Assembly (NCBI RefSeq): GCF_000499385.1
Contig: NW_013652291.1
Span: 1-64,000, forward strand
DNA from: Eimeria necatrix
Lineage: Eukaryota > Apicomplexa > Conoidasida > Eucoccidiorida > Eimeriidae
Direction: 5' to 3'
Length of the DNA: 64,000 bases
Each line of letters opens with the position of its first letter. The first letter of the stretch is position 1. This document shows, one piece after another, positions 1 through 10,623 of the stretch. The notes under the pieces were generated by a model, which saw nothing but the letters and a program-made list of their open reading frames with translations, made no database searches and was not told where the DNA came from. Position numbers and translations under genes: made by a program.

Positions 1-152
1 CCCGGGGGCCCCCCGGGGCCCTCCCCCGGGGTCCCCCGGCCGCAGGGGCCCCCGGGGGGGGGCCTGGGGGCTCGCCCGAGGGGGGAAGGGAGGGGGCCCC
101 CGAGGGGGGCCCCGGGGGGGCCCCCGGGGGGGGCCCCTGGGGGGCCCCCGAG
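1..152. repeat. GC-rich GGGGCCCC-type tract, intronic
   Basis: Almost pure runs of G and C with repeated ggggccccc words and no useful open frame. It ends in cccgag directly before the first recognisable CTP synthase exon, so it is best read as the 3' end of an intron whose 5' part lies outside the window. Confidence 0.6.
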
Positions 153-441
153 GTGTGTTTGATAGAGGTGGGGGGGACTGTTGGGGACATCGAAAGCGCA
201 GTTTATTTGGAAGCAATTCAGCAGCTGAGTCGGCGAGTGGGGCGGGAGAACTTTTGTTTGGCGCATGTTTCTTTTGTGCCTTTTGTGGGAGAACAAAAGA
301 CCAAACCCACGCAGCACGGAGTTCGGGTGGGCTTTTGGGTTGCTTTTTTGCTGCTGCACTTTGCTGCAGCTGCTGCACTTTGCTGCTGCTGCTCCCTTCG
401 TCTTCTGCGCGAAAAACGGCAGAAAATGACCCCCGGGACGC

Positions 442-491
<50 letters not shown>

Positions 492-751
492 AGGAGTTGC
501 GGGGCGCGGGCTTGTCTCCGGACTTTGTGTTTTGCCGAAGTGAAGAACCTCTTTCGGAAGCAGCAAGACAAAAGATTTCCCTTTTTGCGCAAGTCCAGCC
601 ACAAAACGTGAGCCCCCTGCTGCTGCAGCAGACCAGTGACGCGCTGCATGAGCAGCACGAGAAGCGCTGGGCTGCTGCCCTGCTGTTGCTGCTGCTGCTG
701 GGAAGCAAAGAAGCAGAACTGCTGCTGCTGCTGCTTGGCTGAGTTGCTAAG

Positions 752-786
<35 letters not shown>

Positions 787-887
787 GCTTCGCAGGTGTT
801 TTCTGTGCACAACTGCGAAAACATTTACAAAGTGCCTCTCATTCTGGAGGCCCAGGGCCTCTCTCGCCGGCTGGTAGAGGTGACTAT

Positions 888-921
<34 letters not shown>

Positions 922-2556
922 CTCTTGTGTTTCTTTTGCTTCTTTTTGGCTTCAGAGGCCCCCTGTCTGCAGCTGCTGTTGCTGCTGCTACTGCTGCTAG
1001 CCCTTCTGTCTCTCTTGCCTCTTTCTAATCTTCTGACGCGCTGTGTCTCTAGCTGCTGTTGCTGCTGCTGCTGCACTTGCTGCTGCTGCTGCTGCTGCTG
1101 CTGCATAGGCAAGTGCGTGTCGAGGTGTCCCGCAGCAAAAGCAGCAGCAACTGTATTTAAACTCTGTAAATTAGTTAATTTAATTGAATATGGAAATAAA
1201 TAAATATAGACAAATAAATATGTACAACTAAATACATATTATGAATAGACATCTGCTGCTGCTGCGCTGCTGCTGCTGCTGCTGCTGCTGCTGCAGCGCC
1301 TGGGTCTGGAGGCCTCTGGGCGTCGCCGTGACGCAGCAGCATCTCTCGAGGTTTGGCGCCTCATGGCGGAGCGTCTCCGCATAGTCCCCCCGGGGCCCCT
1401 CCCGGGGCCCCTCCCGGGGCCCCCCTCTGGGGGCCCCCCCGTTGGGGCCCCCTCGGGGGCCCCCACCCCCTCGGGGGCCCCCTCCGTGGCTTCCAGCGGG
1501 GCCCCATCGGCGGCGCCGTCAGGCTGCGCGTCTGCATGCGGGCCCCCCAGCCCCTCGGGGGCCCCCCTGGGGGCCCCCCTGGGGGCCCCCCAGGGGGCCC
1601 CGCTGGGGGCCCCGCTGGGGGCCCCCCTGGGGGCCCCCGGGGAGCGTCCGCGGGTGTGCATTGGGATTGTGGGGAAGTACACGGGGCTGCAGGACTCTTA
1701 CTTGTCAGTGGTGAAGGCGCTGGAGCACGCGTCGATGGAGGCGGGGGTGGAGTTGAGTTTGCTTTGGATTGAAAGCAGCAGTTTGGAGAGTGCAGCAAAC
1801 GCGGGGTTTGCTGCAGCGTGGGCAGCACTGGCAGCAGCAGCAGCAGTGGTGTGCCCCGGGGGCTTCGGTGACAGAGGCATTTGGGGGAAGGCTCTGAGTG
1901 CGCAGCACTGCCGCGAGCAGCAAAAGCCCTACTTGGGGATTTGTCTTGGCATGCAAACTGCAGTAATTGAATTTGCAAGAAACGTTTTGGGGCTGCATGC
2001 AGCGGACTCTGAAGAGTTCAACCCCCAGACTCCCCACCCGGTGGTGGTGGCCATGCCGGAGCACAACCCCGGCCACAAGGGCGGCAGCATGCGTTTGGGA
2101 AAAAGAATTACTAAAATTGAAAACTCCGAAAGTCTTGCTGCAGCGCTTTACGATAAAAGAAGTGAAGTGGCGGAGCGGCACCGGCACCGCTTCGAGGTCA
2201 ACCCGGTGTACGTACACCGCATGGAGCAGGCGGGGCTGCGCTTCGTCGGCCGCGACTGCAGCGGCAGCAGAATGGAAATTGCAGAACTAAAAGACCATCC
2301 TTTTTTCATTTGTTCGCAGTTCCATCCCGAGTTCACTTCCCGGCCCCTCAAACCCAACCCCCTCTTCCTCGGGCTCGTCCTTGCTGCTGCTGGGCTGCTG
2401 CAGCAGCGCCTCCAGCGAAACGGCGGCGTCCTCAGGGCCGGGCAAATCTACGCCGAGCTGCTGCAGCAGCAGCAGCAGCAGCAGCTGCAGCAGGAGCTGC
2501 AGCAGCAGCAGCAGCAGGAGCCGCACAAAAAGGAACTCGCCACTGACCCACACTGA
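153..2556 (+). CDS. CTP synthase, 3' part (5' truncated by window edge)
   Basis: Makes CTP from UTP, ATP and glutamine in the cytosol. Four exons are supported by phase and homology: 153-326, 494-607, 796-879 and 1297-2556. The first three carry the end of the synthetase domain, with [22 protein letters not shown], then [11 protein letters not shown] joined exactly across the first intron, and [13 protein letters not shown]. The last exon carries the class I glutamine amidotransferase domain: [19 protein letters not shown], the nucleophile Cys in GICLGMQ, MPEHNPG, and the FHPE His/Glu pair near 2323. The ATP/Mg-binding N-terminus is missing because it lies upstream of base 1. Unusual points are a Pro/Gly/Ala-rich insert (about 1386-1645) between the two domains, encoded by GGGGCCCC-like DNA, and a Gln-rich tail encoded by CAG repeats. 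Introns 1-3 are filled with CTG repeats. Family assignment is secure; exact splice sites are hand-placed. Confidence 0.93.
441..493 (+). repeat. (CTG)n tract in CTP synthase intron
   Basis: About 16 uninterrupted CTG units end exactly at the ctgcag acceptor, so the repeat array itself supplies the splice acceptor and possibly the branch region. Confidence 0.9.
750..786 (+). repeat. (CTG)n tract in CTP synthase intron
   Basis: A CTG array just before the acceptor of the third exon. A similar array lies at 891-919 and another at 1254-1293, each within a neighbouring intron. Confidence 0.85.
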
Positions 2557-2622
2557 CCAAACACATGCATCTCACTGACCTCCCAACTTGCTGCAGATGC
2601 ACACAATGCCTCCTGCTGCAGC

Positions 2623-2623
<1 letters not shown>

Positions 2624-2660
<37 letters not shown>
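2624..2660 (+). repeat. (CAG)n array downstream of CTP synthase
   Basis: About 12 clean CAG units in the probable 3' untranslated or intergenic region. Confidence 0.9.
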
Positions 2661-2661
<1 letters not shown>

Positions 2662-2809
2662 TCTTGCTGCTGCGGCCCTCGCCTGCGCCAACGCCAGGGA
2701 GAAAAATTGTAGACAAAACTTGGAATGAGAAAAAGCTCTTCGAGACTAAAGTGGAACTACAAATTGGGAGAAAGGACTAATTGGGGACATGAATGTGTGA
2801 CCGCAGGAA

Positions 2810-2812
<3 letters not shown>

Positions 2813-2856
<44 letters not shown>
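2813..2856 (+). repeat. (CAG)n array
   Basis: About 14 clean CAG units in intergenic DNA with no frame of interest around them. Confidence 0.9.
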
Positions 2857-2858
<2 letters not shown>

Positions 2859-3155
2859 GTGTGAGGCGCAGCTGTGTGTGGGCCTTTGCGTGTCTTTGTG
2901 CTTTTCACAAATTGAGTTTTGTCTCTTGTCTTTCCTTTTGTCAACAAACGACAGCAGCTAAAGCTGATTTGCCCTTTGAAAAAAAAACAAAAGTGCCACC
3001 CAAAATATAATTTGAATATTTTGCAAAAAGTAAAATTAAAATACAAAAAGGAAAAGAAATTGGAATTTAACCTTTTAGAGACTGGAGACATCTCGAGGCA
3101 CATTAGAAAAGTAAAGCTCTTATTTGCTGCTCCGTGAAGCTAAAATGATCAGCTA

Positions 3156-3271
3156 GCTGCAGCACTTGCTGCAGCACTTGCTGCAGCACTTGCTGCAGCA
3201 CTTGCTGCAGCACTTGCTGCAGCACTTGCTGCAGCACTTGCTGCGGCACTAGCTGCAGCACTTGCTGCAGT
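3156..3271 (+). repeat. 12-bp tandem repeat (CAGCACTTGCTG)n
   Basis: About nine consecutive copies of a 12-base unit, nearly perfect, with one or two substitutions near the 3' end (cggcactag). The unit contains a CTGCAG core and reads as a diverged higher-order form of the CAG repeats nearby. Confidence 0.92.
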
Positions 3272-3675
3272 ACTAAGGCCGGGCTCCACAGAGCCGAGCT
3301 CCTCCAGCTGTTGCTTCAGCAGCTGCTGCTGCAGCTGCTGCAGCAGCTGCAGCACCTGCTGCAGCAGCAGTAGCCATGGGGCTGTGGACAAGCTGGCCGC
3401 CCTTTGGGCCCAAAGGCTGCTCGCAGGTCAGCAGCAGCAGCACCCTAGGGGCCTCGCAGCAGAAGCAGCAGCAGCAGCAAAAAGGGCCTGCTATTGGAGC
3501 TGCAGCAGCAGCAGCAGCAGCAGCAAAAAAGCCCTGCCCCTGGAGATGCAGCAGCTGCCTGCGGGCGTGGGTGTGGGGCCGCAGGCTTGTGCCTTTAAAG
3601 TGTTGAAAGTTTTGTCTAAATGCATTTAAAAACATTAAAAGTTTGGACAAAGTTTGTCTTTTAGGAACATTTATC

Positions 3676-3717
3676 TGTGTGTGTGCATGCATGCATGCAT
3701 GCATGCATGCACACACA
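3676..3717. repeat. Palindromic (TG)n-(CATG)n-(CA)n array
   Basis: A run of TG dinucleotides passes into six or seven copies of the self-complementary unit GCAT and then into CA dinucleotides, so the whole block is an inverted repeat of itself with alternating purine and pyrimidine throughout. Confidence 0.9.
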
Positions 3718-3866
3718 TTTCAGGTGTATGTTTATGAGTATTTTGAGCCACTTTTCGGGCTTTTTGAAGCAACTTAAGGATCCTGAGAATCCCCATTCTC
3801 AGTTCTCTCTTATTAAACAAAAAGAAAGGCTTTTTTGTCCTTTTGTTTCACGTTTTGAAGCATTCC

Positions 3867-3898
<32 letters not shown>

Positions 3899-5321
3899 GC
3901 AACAGAACTGCTGTGCGGCGCTGCAGCAGCGCCTGCAGCTAACTGGCGGCCTGCAGGCAGCTCAAGCCCCAAGTGCTTCCTGAAACTCGAAAGTTCTTTA
4001 ATTCGATTTAGAGCTGCTGCCGCATGCAGCAGGGGCTTCCCGGGCAGCAAATTAAAGAATAAAAAGGACTTTTTGCTGCTAGAGCGCTGCATTTTGCTGC
4101 TGGCTTTTGTCTTTTGCTGCTTTTCTTTGTCTTTGAATGCCCGTCGCCCAAACGCGGTCTGCGGCGCCGCGGCGGCGCGCGAAAGCCCCCAAAACCCGAA
4201 ATAGCGACAAATAAATAATTTAAATTAATAATTTTGAATATTTAAAACAAATTTGAAGAGAAAATTCGGGAAAATGCCGGCGAAGACAGTGCGGGCCATG
4301 TGGGCCATCGGTCCGTCGACCGTCGGCCCCCCGCGGCTCGGCGGCGCGAAGGCTGCGGGCTCTTGGCGACGGAAACTGCGGGAAACAGCCAGAGAAAATA
4401 TAATTAAAAGATATTTTATGAATTAAATTGCAAAAAAGATGCATTTTGCACTTTAAAGAAGGAAAATTGACGGAGAATGATGCAGAACTCGCGCCACGGA
4501 CCAGGGCTGCGAGGCTGCGACCGCTAGTGGCTGTGCCCTGGGGCCTCATCGGTCTCAGTCTGAAAACAAGAAAAGGGAATAAAGAGAAATAAATAAACTT
4601 TTCCATTTTGTTCTTTGTCTTTGTTGCTGCACAGCGACGGCTGTAGCTTCTACTGGGTTTGTGCTTGCGGCCACGGCTGCAGCTTCTCTCGTTTCTGTTG
4701 CTGCTGCTGCTGCTACTGCTGCAGCTGCTGCTGCTGCTGCTGCTGCTGACGCCGCACACGGCCTGTCTCTTTGCGTTTTGTTTGGATTTTGCACTTTTGT
4801 GCTCTAAAGTCTGAAGGCGGCAGGGTCTTCTTCTCCCTCCGCGTCTGAGTCCTCGAGACTCCAAAGAAGGACATTAGGGGACCGGCAGCGCCTCAAGAAG
4901 GCAGACAGAAGCATTTGTCTGTCTCCATTTGCAAATTAAAACTCTTCTTTATTCTTTTGAAATTCAAAAACGGTTCTGGAGAAGTCCCTGCGGATGCACC
5001 TCAGGTGTACGTACACCCCAGCCTCAGCCCAGTGCCCCGGGTCACTTGTTGCAGCTACGGAGTCCCTGCAGCTGCAGCAGCAGCAATAGCGCTGGATGTG
5101 AGCACAGCAGCAGCTTCACTTGTAGCAGCAGCAGCAGCAGCAGCTGCAGCAGCAGCAGCAGCAGCAAGCTGAGCTTTGTCCCGCTGTAGTCGACAGTAGT
5201 TGATAAAAGATAAGCAGATTGCATGTTTGTTTCGCTTCCTGCTCAGGCTCCATCTTGCAAGACAGCGCAGTTCGTCGAATTCCTCCACTTTTCATTTCTT
5301 TTTTGCAGCATGACTCATAAA

Positions 5322-5752
5322 ATGAGGTCCCGTCTTGCTGCTGCTGCTGCTGCTGCTTTGCTGCTGCTGTGCGCGGCAGCTGGCCCCAGCCCCTCCTTCG
5401 CGCTGCAGCTGCGGGTCTCGCCCTCGCGGCAGAGTCAGGATGACTCCGCACTAACTGCAGAGCTGCCAGCAGCAGCAGCAGCAGCAGCAGCGCCAGCAGC
5501 GCCAGAGCTGTCAGCAGCAGCAGCGCCAGCAGCGCCAGAGCTGCCAGCAGCAGCAGCAGCAGCAGCGCCAGAAGCGCCAGAAGCGCCAGAGGCGCCGGCA
5601 GCAGCAGCACCAGCAGCGACCGCAGCAGCAGCAGCAGCAGCAGCACCCCCAGCAGCAGCAGCAGGTGACTCGGAAGCGGATGCGCAGAGCCAGACAGACA
5701 CTGCAGAAGCCTCGCAGCAGCAGCAGGACCAAGGCGTCGAGCCCCAGCCACC

Positions 5753-5795
<43 letters not shown>

Positions 5796-8158
5796 GCCGA
5801 GGAAGCAGCTGCAGCAAAGGCTGCAGAGGACCGCGAGGCTGCGCTGAAAGCAGCAGCACTTAGCCGCGTCAGCAAAGCCACGAGCAGCAAAGACTTGGTG
5901 GGAGTTGCAACTGCTTTGAGTTCGCACTTGCACGCCGCCACAAAAGCTGCATGCGGCATTCAGCCTTCAGCTCCAAGTGAGTTTTTTTTCTTTTTTTTTC
6001 TTTTTTGATAATAAGAAACATTTAATTATGTTGCAGTTTTGGAAGTTAGACTGTTCGACATAAAGTGCTATTTGCTGCCTCGTTTTCCTGTCTTTTTTTC
6101 GTTTTTCGTTTCTTTTCGCGTTTGCTGCTTCCCCAGCGCTGCCGTTTCTGCATGCAGCTGTTCTGTGTGTGCAAGTCGAGTTTTTTTCTCTTTTGACTTG
6201 AATTTCCCTTTCGGAATATTTAATTTTGTGAAAATAATCTGAAACTTGGATTTCTTTCGAGTTTTTTGCTTGCTGCAGCGGAGCCGTCGCAGCTGACGGA
6301 GCTGCTGCTGCTGAGCCGGCAGTGCCGGCACTCCTCAACTCCAGTGCTGGTGGTGGACGGCGGCAGCACGGGAACTCGGGGAGTTTTGTTTCGAGTGAGG
6401 TCGGAAAGCTGTTTCGGACTGGGCCGGCGGGTGTTGCCGGAGAGTCTGCGGCAGCTGGAAGAAGGTCCGAAGTTCGAAGGGCTGCGGCAGCTGATGGAGA
6501 AGTGGCTGGACGAAGCAGCAGGTCCTGGCTGGGCTTCGCGGGCCGTGGATTCGCATGCGCTGCTGCAGCAGTTCCCGCGCATGCGGCAGCAGGCTGGGGA
6601 CCTGCTGCGCAGCGTGCTGCGCAGCGGCGAGCAGCTGGTGCAGAAGTACTTCTCCGAATATGAACAAGAGGAAGCGAAGACTGTGGGCATTCCCGTGCTC
6701 TTCTTCAGCACTGCGGGAGTTCGAGACACTCACGACTGGTACCGCCGGGGCCTTTTTGCTTCTTTCATCGAAGCCATCAACAGCTACTCCAGCCCCCAAG
6801 GCTTTGTCTTCTTCACCAACGAAGAGTGGACGCGGCCCATCCCCGGAGTCGAAGAAGGCATGTTGGCTTTCGTGGCTGCGAACCAGCTGCTGGGCCGCTT
6901 CGAGCGCGCCAAACGAATCAAAGAAAACCTCGAAAAAACCCAAACTCCCGCGGAAAGGAAGCAGCTCGAAACCCTCCTGAGCCAAACCCTCACCAGCATC
7001 GTCGAAGTTGGCGGCGCCTCTGCGCAAATTGTCTTTCCAGTTTACCGAGTCGGCAGCAGCCCTTCTTTCGTGAACACCACCAACTTGACCACTGGGGGCT
7101 ACTTGAGCAGCGACTATCCCAGCGTAGACATCATGTCCACTTCGTACATGCAACTTGGCGCCAGCAGCGCCACTGGCATTTTCTACAAGTCGTACTGCAG
7201 CAACCCCGACAACCTCCGCAACGGAGTTTGCCTCAACCCCTGTCTTCCCAAGGGTTACCGGCAAGAGTGTTCCACGGGGGATGTTTCGATTTCCCCGGAA
7301 GGCACTGTTGCTGTTTCGAAGCAGCTGCAGCGCCAGCGCCTGAAACCTGCAGCTTACTACTGCACATCGACAAACGACGAAATTGCAAAAAAGGCTCTCA
7401 ACCGCCTTTCCTGCATTGCTGCGGGAATCAATCCTGAACAGCCTCTGGAGGAACGCCTCGCCATCGAGGGCTGCAACAAAATGGAAGGCACGGGCGACTT
7501 CGCTGCATGCGCTGCTGCAGTCAGCAGCATACTTCTCGACCCCCCCCTCCCCCTCCCCGCCAACCAGGAAGCCTCCTACACTGGCTTCGACACTGTGGGA
7601 CAAATTTTCGACTTCATGTCCACAGAAGCCCCCATTGTCATCACCGGAAAAGCCCTCGTCTTCCCCATTCGGGACCTCCAAAAACTCGGACTCCTCAAAC
7701 CCTCTTTCCAGGGGGACCCCTGCGAACTCAAAGAAGCAGCCACGAAGTACTGCAGCGCCCCAGTCGTCCGAAGCGCCTCCGGCGCCCTCGTGCGCCAGCT
7801 GCAGCCGCAGCAGCAGCAGCAGAAAGCGGGCGAAGGCCCCGTGGAGGTCACGGTGAACAGCGTGAACCTCGAGAACTGCTTCAAGCTCGGCATGAGCCAC
7901 GGGCTGCTGCGGCTGCTGAACAAAAGCAACATCCACCCCTCCAAGATCACATTTGCCATCGACATTGAAGACCCCATCAGCAAACAAAAAGTGGGAGAGT
8001 ACGGCTGGCCCCCAGGAGCCATTCTGAGAGCCATTCTAAACCAAAGAAAGTGGAGCACTTTGGCTTACGAACTTGGCAAAAACCACACAGTGCGGGACCG
8101 GTGGAACGCAGCGCATCCGGCCAGCGAGCAGCAGTCTGAGGAAAATGTCAGTATGTAG
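5322..8158 (+). CDS. Secreted nucleoside triphosphate hydrolase, GDA1/CD39 (apyrase) family
   Basis: Hydrolyses nucleoside tri- and diphosphates. The Toxoplasma relatives are dense-granule enzymes released into the vacuole, and a secretory location is inferred here. Two exons, 5322-5976 and 6279-8158, join in phase (one base plus two). The N-terminus is a signal peptide (basic residues, Ala/Leu core, ending near PSPSFA). An alternative ATG twelve bases upstream at 5310 is in frame; 5322 gives the cleaner signal. Residues about 45-190 are an Ala/Gln/Pro low-complexity linker. Apyrase conserved regions follow in order: VVDGGSTGTRG near residue 242 (ACR1), FFSTAGVR near 359 (ACR2), PGVEEGMLAFVAAN near 407 (ACR3) and VEVGGASAQ near 460 (ACR4). 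Length is about 844 residues, larger than Toxoplasma NTPase because of the linker. A short Gln run interrupts the C-terminal half near 7810. Confidence 0.92.
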
Positions 8159-10623
8159 CACTGCAGCAGCGCCAGAGACTTTATTATTTATTTGCAAGTT
8201 GCTGAGGCCGCAGCTGCCACAGAATGCAGAGTTGCCGTGCACCCGCGGAAGCAGCACGCCGGCAGGCCTCGGCACAACTGCGTGACAACCAGCAGCTGAC
8301 GAAGAGCTCGTGAGAGCAGCAAAGACAGCCATCTCACGAGCCATAGCAGCAGCAGCGGCAGCAGCAGCGGCGGCAGCGGCAGCAGCAGCAGCAGCAGCGA
8401 CAGCAGGCAGTGTTCGATTTTCAATGTTGTATTGCTACGGGGAGAAGCTTTCAAATAGAGAGAAGAGAGGCAGACCACATGGTGCTGTCTCTATTTTTGT
8501 GTTTTTTCCCTGTCCTCTCTTTTTCTTTGTCTTTGTTTATTTCGTTCACGGAAAGCAAAGGCCGTACACCGCATATTGTTTTTAGCAGAGGGCAAAGGGC
8601 TCCGCCCCCCTCGCCAGTTGTCTTTGAATTTTATAACTTTTATTTGCAGCTTGGGAGAGACTTGCAGCCTCCACGGTACCTTATTTTCACGCAACTTCTC
8701 CAATCATGAACGAGACGAAAGAGAACAAGACGGAAAGAAACAAATGAGCAAAAGATGAACTAGTCGCATGCAGAGGCAAAGGCAGCGCACAGAAGTCAGA
8801 GGCCAGCAATGAAAGCTGCATGCAGCTTTCCTGTTTAGCCTCTGACATAAAAGAGGGAGCAACTCGTAGAAAACGACAAATAGAGAGTGTGAATAGCTGC
8901 AGCACTTATATACAGAACAAGGTAGAAGGCAGGCAACTGCAACGTTGCGGCTCAAAAAAAAACATGTATTCAAAAGAAACGTGAACTGGGGGAACATATA
9001 TGGTACACTAGCGTCTCGTAGGGTAGATTACACCCACACTTAGAGGCGCTAGACCCACATAGGTAGAAACGCTGATTTAAGGTTTCTCTAGCGGCCTGAG
9101 CAAGCTTGAGATACTCTCGAAGTCCCACTAAGCTGATTTCGACAGCTAGCGACGGGGACTAACCCTGTAGGCCCCTTCATTTCATGTAGGTCCACTGAGG
9201 CCTGAATAATTCCTAACTATTTGTATTAGTAACTCAAAGCAGCACATCGCACTCAACACCCGCTCAACACTGTGGGATGCGGGAGTGAACCCCGCAAGGG
9301 ACATTGCCACCCTCGTCATTTGACTTTCCAAAAGCCCAACTGGCCCAGATGGTAGACTGAGAACCGAGGCAGTCGGCAGGTGTGCATTCAAGGGGGCTTG
9401 AGGCTTTTCTCTGTTATTTTCTCTGGCTAACTGGCGGGTGAAGTCCGCATCAGTACAGGACCTTGCGGGATCAACTGCTCCGATTCTACTCCCGGAAAAC
9501 CGGTTTAATATGCTTTAGTTTGTTTCTATACTCAGTGTATATCACAAAGGGCCAGGAAAAGGCAATTATTGGCTGCCGGTAAGAAGGTCATCTGTCCGTC
9601 GAGCGCCTCCCGCGTCAAACTAGCAGCAGCTGGGTGAAGGCTCGCCAACTAGTAGTTCTGCCTTAAGTGCGAGCCCCACTTAGCGTTTAAATTTTATTTG
9701 CATTTGTTTTTACGACAGAGGTACATCATCCGGGCGAGCCTCGAGTTCCCAAGATGCTCTTAATTGGACACTGTCTCAGGGGCATCTTCCCTACACCCAG
9801 CCCCAAAGGGCGTTCTGCTGCCATGCAAGCCATGAGGCTCAATCGACTTTGACGCCATGAGATATGTCATTAATTAGCTGCAGTGGTGCTTTCCTATCAG
9901 TCCACTCTATTTTGTTCCCCGGACCTAAACTAGTTCTAGTGCCCGGCGCTGCGCTTCCCAGTCCACCCCTGCTGCAGGAAGCTGCTGCTGTTCAGTGTCC
10001 TTTTTTCTTTGGTTTCTGCCCTTTAACGGAATTGGTCAAATTGAGTTTAGTTGATAGGAAAATAGCGTTTTTTGAATATTTGCATATTAAAACATATTTT
10101 ACTGCCGGTACAGACATATCCTCCCGGTGCCATCTCGCATCACTCTTCGTCCACTGGAGCCACTTGCTAACTTTTCTGGTAGTTCATCTTTCAGGGCTGT
10201 CCTTGCTCATCAGCGATTGCGATTAATGGCAGCAGAAGACCAGGTACCCAGAAGGATCCTACGCAGAGGAGGGGGAGGCGGCTTCTGGTTTCTGAACTGA
10301 AACGGCGAGTGGCAGGGTGAAATCCAGGTTCCTTTGGTGCACAGTGACTAGAAGTGTGCGATCTTGATAGAAACTGGCTAGAAAAGGAAGCGGACATTTC
10401 CGTCGCGCTATTCTACACTTATCCCTTTGCTGTTTCTTGCCTCGTTTCCGTGCCTCCGTTCTCCGGTTCTTCGTTTCACTATGCCTTCCCTGTAGTGCTG
10501 GCTGACGAGCACTGCCCACTTCTTGTTTCTTTGCACTTCCCACTGATCCGTTACGGCCATTTGGTCTACTGTCTACCTTTCTACTAATTTGTGCATCTGC
10601 AACAGTTCGTTTCGCGACTCACC
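8159..10623. other. Intergenic stretch, no gene recognised
   Basis: A CAG/CGG-type array at 8346-8399 is the last strong triplet array; after it the base composition is ordinary. No open frame between 8.4 and 10.6 kb shows family motifs or a convincing exon chain. The T-rich stretches at 8490-8540 and 8620-8650 could belong to the NTPase 3' end. The last few hundred bases should hold the promoter of the next gene, but no named element can be pointed to. Confidence 0.45.

Larger units (their letters stand above)
2557..5309. other. Repeat-rich intergenic spacer
   Basis: About 2.7 kb between CTP synthase and the NTPase gene. Open frames here are all repeat-driven poly-Ala, poly-Gln or poly-Cys and show no family motif. 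It holds several CAG/CTG arrays (2624-2660, 2813-2856, 3869-3897, 4698-4747, 5128-5166), a 12-mer tandem repeat and a palindromic dinucleotide/tetranucleotide array. AT-rich stretches at 2960-3070 and 4205-4440 may be untranslated or promoter DNA. No gene recognised. Confidence 0.6.

Noticed and set aside
3149..5172. Several frames of poly-Ala, poly-Gln and poly-Cys in the 2.6-5.3 kb spacer
   Set aside because: They follow the CAG arrays in all three frames of both strands, have no unique sequence, and lack splice or start context.
6335..7987. A 550-codon minus-strand frame opposite the NTPase
   Set aside because: It is the shadow of the NTPase reading frame; the plus strand carries the apyrase motifs.
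9001..9200. Possible rRNA or organelle fragment in the 9 kb spacer
   Set aside because: The phrases suggested conserved RNA at first, but nothing could be matched to a known rRNA or tRNA core and no cloverleaf was found.
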